NCBI GenBank assembly: GCA_963697285.1
Contig: CAVONI010000012.1
Coordinates: 1,178,001 to 1,242,000, forward strand
Source: JAEUQQ01 sp963697285
Lineage (GTDB): Bacteria; Acidobacteriota; Vicinamibacteria; Vicinamibacterales; JAFNAJ01
Length of the DNA stretch: 64,000 nt
Direction: 5' to 3'
This document shows positions 8,810 through 20,968 of the stretch, in pieces; within the stretch, counting starts at the first letter, position 1, and each line of letters starts with the position of its first letter. Below the pieces are notes generated by a model. It searched no databases. It was not told the DNA's origin and saw only the letters and a list, made by a program, of their open reading frames with translations. The position numbers and the translations under genes were made by a program.

Positions 8810-11746
8810 CAGAACGCCTGCCCGATGCTGACGTGAATCGCATACCCGTCTTCGCGGCTGCCGTTGCCGAATGTGCGCCGGTCGAGCTTGAAGCCCAGGT
8901 CGAGACGGATGGGACCGACCGGCGACTTGTAGCGCGCACCGAGCCCCACCGTTGCACGGATCTCGCCGACGTCGAACTCCGACACCCGCGCGAAGACATT
9001 GCCCGCGTCCACGAACACCACGCCGCCGAACGTCTTGGTCACCGGTATCCTGACCTCTGCGTTCACGATCACCAGCGCGTTACCGCCCGTCGGGAAGCCG
9101 TTGCTGTCGAGCGTCGACTCGCTGCCGAGCCGATCGAGCGCGAACCCGCGCACGGTCGTGTCGCCACCGGCAAAGAAGCGCTCACTGGCCGGCAGGTCCT
9201 TGACGGTGTCGTAGATCGGCTGGCCATCGGGATCGAGCACCGGCTCCCCGTCACTGTTCAGGCGCTGCACGCTCCGCTCGAACCCCGTGGCGAGGCCGAG
9301 ACGCGCCCCGCCCGCCACGACGATCCCGGACGTGCCCCGCACGCGCCGGTACGCATAGGCCTGGGTGAACGTCTTGACGTAGCCGACCTCCGAGCCGATC
9401 CAGCGTGCGGCCAGGTCGAGGTCGGTGCTGGCCAGCCAGCCCCGGGTGGGGTCGATCACGTCGTCGCGCGTGTCGAGGATCAGGGCGTTCGAGATCGTCG
9501 ACAGGCGGACCTGCGGGAACAGGCGATCGATCAGGGGACGATCCTCTTCCGGGATTTGCGCATCGAACAAGGTCGTGCTGCCCAGAGTGTAGCGTGCGAT
9601 GTGCGTGACGCGCGGCTTGACCGGTTCCGAGAGCTGGGCATTGACGCCCCGGCGTCGGAAGCTGAAGCTCGAGCGGATGCCCTGCTCCACGAAGGCGGCG
9701 GTCTGGAAGATGCCGTTGATGCCGAATGCCCGGGGCTCGCGGAACGCGGCGAGGACACGGTAGTCGTTGAGGCCGAAGCTCGACACGCCGGTGAGGTCGT
9801 TGCGCTGCTTGAGGCTCGCGCGCGCGAACAGGTTGATGCTGCGGTTCTTCCCCCAGAGGTTGCGCCGGCCGAGTTCGACGAACCCGCGCGGCGCCAGCTC
9901 GAAACGTTCCTCGGCCGGTTGGGTCGGGTCGTCCGGGGTGACCAGCCGCCTCCCCCCTTCGACACCCACGCCGTAGCCAAATGTCGTGCTCTCGGTCTCC
10001 TCCACGACCACGACGACGTCACGCGCCACCTTGCCTGGCTCCGGCACGTCATCGACGCGGACTCGCCTGAACAGGCCGAGGGCCGCAAGCCGGCGCTGGC
10101 TCTCGGCGATGGCGTCGGCGCCGATGGGGACTCCAGGAGACAACGGCACCTCGCGGGCGATGGTGTCGTGCGAGATCCGGTCGTTGCCGGCAATGAGCAG
10201 GTGATCGACGGTGACGAAGGGACCCTCGGTCACGGCGAAGACGAGGTCCACGCGTGACAGGTCGGCGGTGAAGGTCGGCGTGATCGTGACCTGAGCCTCG
10301 GGAAAGCCCAGGTTCAGGTACAGCCGCATGACCGCCACGCGATCGGCGAGCACGGATGCCGGCACGTAGGGTCCACCGCTGCGCGTCGCGATTGCGGCAC
10401 GCACCGTGGACGCATCGGCCTGCGCGACGCCGGTCAACTCGACGGTGCCCACCGAGGTTCGAGGCCCTTCGACCACGGTGTAGCGCACGTCGGCAATGCG
10501 GGGCGGGGTGTCGCCAGCGGTCGGTGGACGCAAGGTGGCGGCGACGGCCACACGGGCAGACGCATACCCGCGGCCCGTCAGGTAGCGCGTCATGAGGCTG
10601 GCCCCCACGTCGAGGCGTGCCTGCACGAACGCCGTCCCGGACCGCACGTCGCCGAGGGCGAGCAGGACGTCGGGCGTGACGGTCTGTGCGCCTTCGACGG
10701 TGACCGCGCCGATGACCGCCGGTTCGCCTGACGAGACCACGAACACGATCGCCAGGGCGCCGGGTGCCGGCTCGCGCCGGTACGACACCTGCGCCTGGGG
10801 ATACCCCTGCGCGCGCAACGCGGCCGCTATCGCACGCTGCGCATCCTCGAGCAGGTCCTGGTCGACCGAACCTTCGCGCGCGATCGGCACGAAGGGCGAC
10901 AGCTTGCGCGGGTCCGGCGCATCGCCTTCGAACCGCCACGTCACGACCGGGCCGATGACCACCGACAGGGTCACGGCCACCTGCGTGGGATCGGCCTCCG
11001 CCTTGGCTTCGAGGTCGGCGCGGATCTCGTAGTGGCCGCGCTCGCGGTACTGCGCCAACTCGCGGTCGAGTCGCCGGCGCACCTCGTACTCGTTCCAGGC
11101 CTGCCCGGGCTGCAGGTCGAGCCGCTCGCGCCACTCGGGCCTCGTCTGGCACGCCGGTGATCGTCGTGCGGACGATGCGGGCCTGGGCGCCGGCCGCGAT
11201 CTCGAAGCGCAACGTCGCGTCGCGCCGGCCGTGCGGATCGACGTGCGCCGTGACGCGCGCGCCGCGGAACCCTTCCTGCACGAGCGTGTCGGTGAGCAGG
11301 CGAGCGATGTCGTCGATGCGGCGCGCCCGCCGCACAACGCCGAATCGCTCCTCGATGGCCCCGCGCAGCCGGCGTGCCGACAACCCGGTGTCACCCGTGA
11401 ACACGATGCCGGTCACGGCGCGCACGGGCGTGACCACGACCGACAGTTCGACCGCGTCGCCCGCTGGGATCGCCTCGACGCGCACGGAGTCGAAGCGCTC
11501 GATGAGCGCGAGATGCCTGACCGACTCGCGGACGTCCTCCATCCTGAGGGGATCGCCCACGTGCAGCACCAGCGCACGCGTGGCCGACGCATCGTCGAAC
11601 GGCGTGCCCTCGGTGACGAAGCGGATGCCGGCGATGCGCCTGCCCACCAGTGTCTCGATCGGATCGGCGGCGCCTGCGGCGCCAACGCCACCGGCGAGCA
11701 CCAGCCAGGCTGCGACCACGACGGGGCGTACGCGGGCGATGCCCAT
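8809..11746 (-). CDS. tamA: TamA/BamA-family outer-membrane assembly protein, frameshifted as sequenced
   Basis: An Omp85-family protein of about 978 residues after repair. It has a signal peptide (residues 1-26), then roughly 600 residues of repeated POTRA-like units, then a C-terminal 16-strand barrel. The barrel ends in an aromatic residue (HVSIGQAF) and contains the lid-loop motif VRGFALDRLG, matching the VRGF signature of Omp85 proteins. The frame breaks near 11138. One C removed from a CCC run turns TGVPDEARVAR into a continuation reading EWRERLDLQPGQAWNEYEV. Gene order with TamB directly upstream (ATGA overlap) argues for TamA rather than BamA, but the POTRA region is much longer than TamA's usual three domains. 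A BamA-like function cannot be excluded. Confidence 0.75.
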
Positions 11747-14700
11747 CAGAAGGTGTGCCGCACGCGCACGTCCACGGCGTACGTGCGGTCCTCGTTCTGC
11801 GAGACGATCCAGGCGAAGCGCTCGCTCTGGATGTACTCGAGCAGGACGATCTGATCGCGTGTCGATACGCTGAGCGCACGCGAGTAGGTGAGGAAGAGCT
11901 TGTCGCTGATGCGCTTGCCCACCGTCAGGCGCGCCGACGGGTTGAGCCGTGCGAACTGCTGCGTCGAGACGTCGCCGAGCGAGGGCGTGATCTGCACCGT
12001 GTCGACATTCAACGTCTGCTCGACGACGCGGCCCACTTCGCTGCTGAGGGGGCTGGCGAGCAACCGCGCCGCCCGCGCGGCAATCAGGTCCTGCTCGGCC
12101 CGATCGGGTCGCCGGATGGCGTCGATCTCGGCATTGAGCGGATCCTTCACGTCGCCGAACAGCAGCGAGAGGATGTCGATCTGGCTCAGCGGCGGATCCG
12201 ACGACAGCTCGAACGAGAAGCGTTCGGGCGTCCCCGACACGTGGAAGGTGACCCGGTAGATCTGCCCGGGGACCCGCGCCCGTGTCTCGGCCTCGATGTC
12301 GAAGAACGGCTCGATGCGCTGGGCGTTCGAGAAGTCGATCGTGCCGCGGGTCACCGAGTAGCGGTTGCCCTCGAAGAAGACCTCGCCGCGGTTGATGTCG
12401 ACGCGCCCGAACAGCAGCGGCACCGCGTACGTCCCCCGCAGCGCGAGGTCGGCGGTCGTGACGATGCGTGACGTGCGGTTCTCGACGCGCAAGGTGCCGG
12501 GTGCGTTGATGCGCACGTCGTACCGCAGGTTGGCGAACAGGCTGGTGTCGTCGGCCACGGCGCCGGGCGCGGGCAACGTGGCGCCGCCTGCCGCCACGCC
12601 GAAGATCCCCGTGCCGCTGCTGTCGATGGCGGTCTCGTACACCGAGGACCGGACGTTGACGATCCCCGAGAGCATTGGCGCGTCGACCGTCCCGCGCAAG
12701 GCGAGGTCGGCGTCGAGCTCGCTCCGAAGGCCCTCAGGGTAGCGAATGCGCATCCCTTCGCCTGAGATCGTGATCCCGTACTCGGCAGGCCAGAACCCAT
12801 CGAACGCCACGCGACCGCCGAACCGCACCGGCCCGCCACCGAAACTGCCGGTGAGCCCGTCGAACCGGAGCCCGCCCGCGTCGAACTCGAGGCGGCCGTT
12901 GATGTCGTCGATGGCGTGCGGCAGGGTGAACTGCCGCAGGCGGCCGTTGACGATCGTCGCCGCGCCGCGGATCACCGGCTGGTCCAGCGTCCCGCGAATG
13001 TCAGCCTGGACCTCGGCCTGCCCCGAGCTGCTGACGTCAGGCATCACCGCCTGAAGGAGCCCCAGGTTCGCGTCGCCCAATGCCCGGAGCGAGATGCGAC
13101 GGTCGCTGACGCGGACGTCGCCGGCCACGTCGATCTGCGTGCCCTCGCCCACCAGGCGCATGTGATCGATCTGCAGCGCGTCGCGCTCGAGCGTCAGGAC
13201 GATGGGCCCGTCGTTGCGCACCACGTAGTCGTAGAGCGTGACGTCGGCGCGATCGGCCGACACCAGCACGCGGAGCTGGTCGGGATTGCTGAGTTCTCCG
13301 ATGATCCTCACCGTGCCTCCCACCCGCATCGAGGTACGTGGCGACAGGGTCGGCTGGAAGATGCGGATGAACGGGTCGAGCGACGTGTCGGTCACGCGCA
13401 GCAGGAGGTCGGCATCCGACTCGTCGGTCATGGCGATGCGCCCGATGCACCGAGATCGCCAGCGTGGGCGACGCCGCCTCGAGTGAGTCGATCAGCAGGG
13501 TGTCGTCGCGGACCGTCATCCGCGCCGTGGCCTGGCCAAGCGGTGCGCCCGAGACGGCCAGGCCGTCGACGCGCCCGCGCATCTCGTACCGCGGCGACTC
13601 GAACGACCCCGACCCCGACGCCGAGAACGCCAGGTCGCCCGTCACGGGCGCGTCGGGGTACGTCACCACGTTCACGTCGGCCAGCTGGATGTTCCGCGCG
13701 TCGACGTTGAACGTGTAGGAACCCGCCCAGGCGATGTAGGCCGCGCCGTTCACGCGCCCGGGCCCCTTCGCAATCGTCAGCTTGTCGAGTTGCACGCCGT
13801 CGCCGTCGAAGGTCAGCGTCGCGGTGGCTTCATCGTACTTCTCGTCGTAGGCCACGCCGTCGACGATGGTCATCTGTCCGAATCCCTGCGGGCGCTCGTA
13901 CCGATCGTACAGATGGAAGCGACCCGACATCCTGCCCGTGAGGGGATAGTCGTCCAGCACGAAGGCGTGCCGCAGGTCGGTGAGCGACCAGTTGACCAAC
14001 TCGACGCGGGTGTCGAGTTCCTCGCCCCCGTCGCGCCTGGGGTACCCCAGCGCAAAGAGGCCTTCGATGTTCATCTGCGCGTCGGCCTTCGTGATGCGCC
14101 CGCGCGAGATCGTCACGTAGCCGTTCTCGATGACCACCTGCGCGTCGGCCTGGCCCCAGTTCACGTCCCAGGCGCGCATCTGCTCACCGCGCATGCGCCC
14201 CTCGACGCGGGGCGCGCCGAACGCGCCCAGCATCACGCCGTCGAACTCGCCACGGCCGCCAACCGGCACGGCGCGCGCCGAGCCCGTCACCGCCATGATG
14301 ATGGCGGCCATCAGGCGGTCACTCTCCTGCCAATCTCCGCTCGTGACATGGAACGGCATGCGCGACTCGCGCCCGGCCCAGGTCGTGACGCCTTCGAACC
14401 CGATGAACGTCTCGGGCGACGCCACGTGGCTCGGCGCGACCGTGATCCGCTCGGGCGTGAAACCGTAGGTCACCGTCCCGCCGACGGCGAGCGGGTCGAC
14501 CAGCGGCTGCGGATTGAACGGGCCCATCTCGGCGCCGCGCTCATCCGCACGTTGCTTCATCGCCTCGGAGAGCTCCCGCGACATCAGCGCCACACCGTCG
14601 GGGGCGACCGCGGTGATCTGGCCGTCGCCGTTCCGTTCGGCGAACCGTCCCACGGGCCACGTCATCACGTTGCGCCCCGTCGCTCGCCCGGCCAGCCGCA

Positions 14701-15877
14701 GCCCGCGCAGTTCGAGGAAGTCCGTCAGTTCGAGCAGGTCGACGTCGGCGTACTCGCCGTCGAGCGTCGCCATCGCGCGAGCGTCAGGCTTGCCGAGCGG
14801 CGCCATCTTGTACCCGAAGCGCGCCCGGCCCCCGTAGACGTCGGTGGTGGCATCGGTCACTTCGAACCGGTCGGGCACCCACTGCAGCGCGCCGCGCAAC
14901 CGTGCGAACCGCATGGCGTTGATCCCGGCCATCTCGGAGGTGAACGTGCCCGACAGGTCGCGTCCTCCCTTGAACAGGTGGAAGCGCCCCTTGAAGTCGC
15001 CCTCGCCAGACAGCGTGAACGTCTGCCTGGCGAAGAACAGTTCGCGCATGCGCTGGAACTGGACGCGCGAGGTCAGGTCGTACGTCTGCTCGGGCCAGTG
15101 CGCCGCATCGACCACGCCCGTGGCGTGCGACATCGCGCCGTCGGACTCCAGGTCGAGACGGTCGACGTGGATGAGGCCGCCGTCGATCCTGAAGTTGGTG
15201 GACATGTTCGCCCACATCGGCTCGTACTGCTGGATCTGGACGGTCGCGTCGCGGAAGCGCGCCTCGCCACGGTAGCCGTTGAGCCGCGCGACCGTAACGT
15301 CGAGGTTGCGCGCCACGATGTGCCACGGCACGCCGTGATCGGTGTAGACGAACTCGCCGTTGCGCGCCCGCACCAACTGCGTCGTCGTCGTGAAGCGTTT
15401 GGGACCGGTGCGCGGCCCCCCTGTCGGGATCTTGATGAAGTTGTGGCGGCCGTTCGGGAAGCTGTCGACGACCATCCGCCAGTGGTCGAGCGTCACCGAC
15501 TCGATGAAGACCTCGCCGCGGGCCAGCGTCCACCACGGCAGGATGACGACAATCGTCTTCGCGGTGAAGAAGGGCTCGTCGGCTGGCGTGAGGCCTTCGA
15601 TGCGGAGGTCTTCGAACGTGAAGTGCCCGCGCAGCAGGTTCACCGACAGCCGGCCGATGTGCAACGGCCGCTGGATGAGCGCCGATCCGCGCCGCTCGGC
15701 CTGGCCCTTCAGCGACGGCCCCACGTCGACGGCGAGCGCCGCCACGAGCGCCGCCGCCACGAGCGAAATCACCACGAGCGCCGCGCGGCGCAGCCAGTGT
15801 CGCGTGCGCGCGAGCCGCCCCCCCCGTGCGGCCACTGCCGGCACGTCTGGCGTGGGAGCCTCGGGAACGTCGGTCAC
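11746..15877 (-). CDS. tamB: TamB-like translocation/assembly protein, frameshifted as sequenced
   Basis: A protein of about 1376 residues anchored by one N-terminal membrane helix (ALVVISLVAAALVAALAV, near residues 33-50). A very long periplasmic beta-rich region follows, built of AsmA-like and DUF490/TamB segments. The C-terminal 500 residues contain the TamB domain, with the conserved LRYDVRINAPGTLRVEN and VFFEGNRYSVTRGTIDF stretches, and end on an aromatic residue. TamB spans the periplasm and works with TamA in moving proteins or lipids to the outer membrane. The frame is broken near 13441-13450; dropping one base of a CCC run joins LAISV to the IAMTDESDADLLLRV segment. It starts at GTG 15877, four bases after the carboxyl-carrier gene, and overlaps tamA at its end. 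Confidence 0.8.
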
Positions 15878-15881
15878 ACAG

Positions 15882-16385
15882 CTACTCTACGACGACTAGC
15901 AGGCGCCCGGCCTCGACCGACACACCGGGCGTGACCGCCACGTCGGTGACGCGTCCGTCGCGCGGCGACGACAACTCGTTCTCCATCTTCATGGCCTCGA
16001 CGACGACGAGCGGCTGGCGGGCACGCACCTCGTCGCCGGGCGCCACGAGCACGCGCAGGACCTTGCCCGGCATGGGTGCAAGAATGCGCTGCACCCCGTG
16101 CGCCGAGCCGACGCCGCCTCGTCCGCGACGCGAGCCCACGTTGCCGGGGATTGCCGTGCCCCGGACGTACGCGACGATGTCGCCCGCCTCGGGCCCGGGC
16201 GCGAAGCCGACCTCGTGGCTCCGTCCGGAGGCCAGGTTGATCAGCGTCAGGCGGTCGCCAGCCAACGCCTGCGCGTCGAGTTCGCAGGGGGGGTGTGCGT
16301 CGAGCGTCACGCGGACGCGCGTGCCCTCGAGCGGCTCGACGGTGACCGTCCGGGGCTTCCCGGCTATCTCGATCTCGTAGATCAT
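15882..16385 (-). CDS. Biotin carboxyl carrier protein of acyl-CoA carboxylase
   Basis: A 167-residue biotinyl-domain protein. The C-terminal 80 residues form the biotinyl fold with the biotin-acceptor motif EAMKMEN; the lysine is the attachment point. The N-terminal half (MIYEIEIAGKPRTVTVEPLEG) resembles the linker/BT-like domain found in acyl-CoA carboxylase alpha chains, here made as a separate chain. It carries carboxybiotin between the biotin carboxylase and carboxyltransferase encoded just upstream, with a 16 bp gap to the biotin carboxylase gene. Splitting the alpha chain into two genes is common in this enzyme class. The stop TAG lies four bases before the tamB start. Confidence 0.9.
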   Translation of the reverse strand: MIYEIEIAGKPRTVTVEPLEGTRVRVTLDAHPPCELDAQALAGDRLTLINLASGRSHEVGFAPGPEAGDIVAYVRGTAIPGNVGSRRGRGGVGSAHGVQRILAPMPGKVLRVLVAPGDEVRARQPLVVVEAMKMENELSSPRDGRVTDVAVTPGVSVEAGRLLVVVE

Positions 16386-16401
16386 CTCGCCACTCTCGGC
16401 C

Positions 16402-17942
16402 TCAGGTGCGCAACGCCGCGCGTCGCGCAGCCTGCCGCCACGCCGCGGGGGCCACGCCGTGGTTGCCTGCCGGCTCGCGCGTCGCGGGCTGGACGCCCTC
16501 GGCGCCTCGTGCCATCAGGAACGCGCGCACGCCCACCGCCATGGCCGCCAGGTCTTCGTCGGCCGCGGTCGGGGGCGCAAACGGCTCGCCGTGCCGCGCG
16601 GCCAGCAACTCGTCCAGGTACGTCGTGTGGAAGTTGGCGCGGCGGAAGTCGTCGTGCTCGAGCATCCACACGAAGAACGGGATCGTCGTCTTGATGCCGC
16701 GGACGTCGTACTCGCTCAGGGCGCGACGCATCCTCGCGGTGGCCTGCTCGCGCGTGCTGCCCCAGGCCACGAGCTTCGAGATCATCGAGTCGTAGAAGAT
16801 CGGGACGTCGAATCCGGCCTCGACGCCCGAATCGCGGCGGACCCCGGGCCCTGACGGCGGATGCAGCGTGTGGATGCGTCCCGGCGACGGCATGAACCCG
16901 TTGTCGGGATCCTCGGCGTAGACGCGCACCTCGATCGCGTGCCCCCGCGGCCGCAGCGCCTCGTCGGGATCGATGGTCAGCGGCTCGCCCCGCGCGACGC
17001 GGATCTGCCATTCGACGAGATCGAACCCGGTGACCATCTCGGTGACCGGATGCTCGACCTGCAGCCGCGTGTTCATCTCGAGGAAGTAGTAGTGGCCCGC
17101 GGGATCGAGCAGGAACTCGATGGTGCCGGCGTTCGTGTAGCCGACCGTGCGTGCCACCGCCGCCGCGTCGTGGGCGATCCGGCGGCGCAGGTCGGGCGTC
17201 AGCACCGGTGACGGCGACTCCTCGATGACCTTCTGGTGGCGCCGCTGCACCGAGCACTCGCGCTCGACGAACGGAATCACCGTGCCGTGGTGATCGCCGA
17301 GCAACTGGATCTCGACGTGACGCGGCCGCACGATGCGCCGCTCGAAGAACACCGCGGAGTCACCGAACGCCGCGCCGGCTTCCGACCGCGCCACGCGCAC
17401 GGCGCCGAGCAACTCGCCCTCGCTGTTGACGACGCGCATGCCCTTGCCGCCGCCGCCCGCGACGGCCTTCACGAGCAGCGGGTAGCCGATGGTCTGCGCG
17501 ATCGCGAGCAGGTCGGCGTCGCTCGTCGTGTCGGGCAGGGCGTCCTGGGTGCCGGGCACGACAGGGACGCCTGCGGCGATGGCGCTCGCACGCGCGGCCG
17601 TCTTGCTGCCCATCTTCTCGATCGCCTCCGGTGACGGCCCGATGAAGGTGATGCCCGCGTCGCGGCAGGCGCGCGAGAAGTCTTCGTTCTCGGCGAGGAA
17701 CCCGTAGCCGGGGTGAATGCCATCGGCCCCCGCCCGCCTCGCCGCGTCGAGGATCTTGTCGATGCGCAGGTAGCTCTCCGACGCGGGGCTCGGTCCGATG
17801 TGATACGCCTCGTCGGCGTAGCGCACGTGCAGGGCCTTCCGGTCGGCGTCGGAGTAGACGGCCACGCTCACGATGCCCATGTCGCGGCAGGCGCGCATGA
17901 TCCGGATGGCGATCTCGCCGCGGTTGGCGATCAGGATCTTCT

Positions 17943-17946
<4 letters not shown>
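16402..17946 (-). CDS. Acyl-CoA (propionyl-CoA type) carboxylase, biotin carboxylase subunit
   Basis: A 514-residue ATP-grasp enzyme that carboxylates biotin using ATP and bicarbonate. It starts KKILIANRGEIAIRIMRACR, the standard biotin-carboxylase opening. It has the glycine-rich ATP loop AVAGGGGKGMRVV near residue 165 and the catalytic EMNTRLQVEHPVTE near residue 290. The C-terminal 60 residues are family-specific and variable. The GTG at 17946 is chosen because it sits exactly where the family begins and overlaps the upstream stop (GTGA). With the carboxyltransferase upstream and carrier downstream it forms a complete acyl-CoA carboxylase, most likely converting propionyl-CoA to methylmalonyl-CoA, although acetyl- or methylcrotonyl-CoA specificity cannot be excluded. 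Confidence 0.93.
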
Positions 17947-19498
<1,552 letters not shown>

Positions 19499-20152
19499 CT
19501 ACGGCCTGGCAGACTGCGCCTTCTCCCAGTCCTTGAGGAACCGCTCGAGCCCGAGGTCCGTGAGGGGATGCCTGAACATCGCCTCGATCACCGCGGCCGG
19601 GCACGTGCAGACATCGGCGCCCATCCGCGCCGCCTGCACGATGTGGATCGGATGCCGCACGCTCGCCACCAGCACCTCGGTGCCGAACTCGTAGTTCTGG
19701 TAGATCTCGACGATCTCCTCGACCAGGCCCATGCCGTCGGTCGCGATGTCGTCGAGGCGTCCCACGAACGGGCTCACGAACGTCGCACCGACCTTCGCCG
19801 CGATCAGGGCCTGGGTTGCCGAGAAGACCAGCGTCACGTTCACCCGGTGCCCTTCGTGCGTCAGGACCTTGCACGCCTCGACCCCGGCCTTCGTGAACGG
19901 CACCTTGATCACCATGTGCGGATCGATCGCGGCAATCTCGCGCCCCTCGCGCAGCATGCCGGCGACGTCGGTGGCGACGACCTCACCGCTGACGGGTCCC
20001 TGCACGAGGGCGCAGATGCGCTTGAGGATCTCGCGCCAGTCGCCGCCTTCCTTGGCCATCAGCGAGGGGTTCGTGGTGACGCCGTCGATGATCCCGAGCG
20101 GCACCAGGGCTTCGATGTCCTTCAGGTTGCCGGTATCGAGGAACAACTTCAT
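19499..20152 (-). CDS. Small transaldolase / fructose-6-phosphate aldolase family
   Basis: A 217-residue TIM-barrel enzyme of the short transaldolase (TalC/MipB) class. Motifs: MKLFLDTGNLKDIE at the start, GVTTNPSLMAKEG, the Schiff-base lysine in VIKVPFT near residue 85, and VNVTLVFSATQALIAAK. It would exchange dihydroxyacetone units in the non-oxidative pentose-phosphate pathway, or act as a fructose-6-phosphate aldolase; the two cannot be told apart here. I chose ATG 20152 over the frame's first ATG at 20167 because MKLFLDTGN is the family's usual start and GGAGG lies eight bases before it. It abuts the carboxyltransferase gene with no gap. Confidence 0.88.
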   Translation of the reverse strand: MKLFLDTGNLKDIEALVPLGIIDGVTTNPSLMAKEGGDWREILKRICALVQGPVSGEVVATDVAGMLREGREIAAIDPHMVIKVPFTKAGVEACKVLTHEGHRVNVTLVFSATQALIAAKVGATFVSPFVGRLDDIATDGMGLVEEIVEIYQNYEFGTEVLVASVRHPIHIVQAARMGADVCTCPAAVIEAMFRHPLTDLGLERFLKDWEKAQSARP

Positions 20153-20206
20153 GCTCGGCGCCTCCACCTGCGCCAGTCGGGAAATGATAAATCGCCGCCT
20201 CGCCGT

Positions 20207-20968
20207 TCAGCCGGCAATGACAGGATTGCTGAGTTCGCCGATGCCCGGAATGTAGACCGTCACCGTATCGCCCGCCGACAGGGGACCGACTCCCGCAGGC
20301 GTCCCGGTCATGATCACGTCTCCAGGTTCAAGCGTCATGATCGCCGAAACGAAGGCGATCAGCTCGTCGATGGGAAAGATCAGTTCGCGCGTGTTGGACG
20401 CCTGCCGGACCTCGCCGTTGACGCGGCCCACGACGTCGATGGCCTCCAGGGCGAGCCCCGTCACGAGGGCCGGGCCGAGCGGAGCGAACGAATCGTAGCC
20501 CTTGGCGTGGCTGAACTGCACGCCGGTGTCCTGCAGGCCCCGGGCCGTGACGTCGTTGACGCACGTCGCGCCGAACACGCAGCCCCAGGCGTCGGCGCGC
20601 GACACCTTCGTCGCCCGCCGCCCAATCACGACGGCGAGTTCGGCCTCGTAGTCCACGCGGCCGACGTCGGGCGGCAGCACGATGGGCGCCCCTGGTCCGA
20701 TGACGGCGCTGGTCGGCTTCAGGAAGACGAGTGGGAAGGTCGGGAGCGGTTTCGCGCGCTCCCTGGCGTGATCGCGGTAGTTGCGGCCGATGCCGATCAC
20801 CTTCCCCGGCGCAACGGGCGCCAGGCGCGGATGCGCGACGGGATCGATGTCGGCGCCGGGCGTCCACGTACCGAACAGGTCGCCCTCGACCAGGCGCGCG
20901 CCGCTGCCATCCACCACCGCATGCCTCGGGGAACCCGCATACTGCACCCGCACGAACTGCTGCGTCAT
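20207..20968 (-). CDS. Fumarylacetoacetate-hydrolase family protein
   Basis: A 253-residue member of the FAH superfamily. The family comprises Mg-dependent hydrolases, decarboxylases and isomerases acting on 2-keto acids such as fumarylpyruvate, acylpyruvates and catechol-pathway intermediates. A short N-terminal domain precedes the FAH core, which has KVIGIGRNYRDHARE, then VDYEAELAVVIG with the metal-binding acidic residues, then TGVQFSHAKGYDSF and the C-terminal GDVIMTGTPAGVGPL. The ATG at 20968 overlaps the stop of the upstream lipoprotein gene. A spacer of 54 bases, the largest in this run, separates it from the transaldolase. The exact substrate is not readable. Confidence 0.85.
   Translation of the reverse strand: MTQQFVRVQYAGSPRHAVVDGSGARLVEGDLFGTWTPGADIDPVAHPRLAPVAPGKVIGIGRNYRDHARERAKPLPTFPLVFLKPTSAVIGPGAPIVLPPDVGRVDYEAELAVVIGRRATKVSRADAWGCVFGATCVNDVTARGLQDTGVQFSHAKGYDSFAPLGPALVTGLALEAIDVVGRVNGEVRQASNTRELIFPIDELIAFVSAIMTLEPGDVIMTGTPAGVGPLSAGDTVTVYIPGIGELSNPVIAG

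Noticed and set aside
13790..15934. A 714-codon plus-strand open frame opposite tamB
   Set aside because: Composition is His/Arg/Asp-rich with no domain; it mirrors the minus-strand TamB frame.
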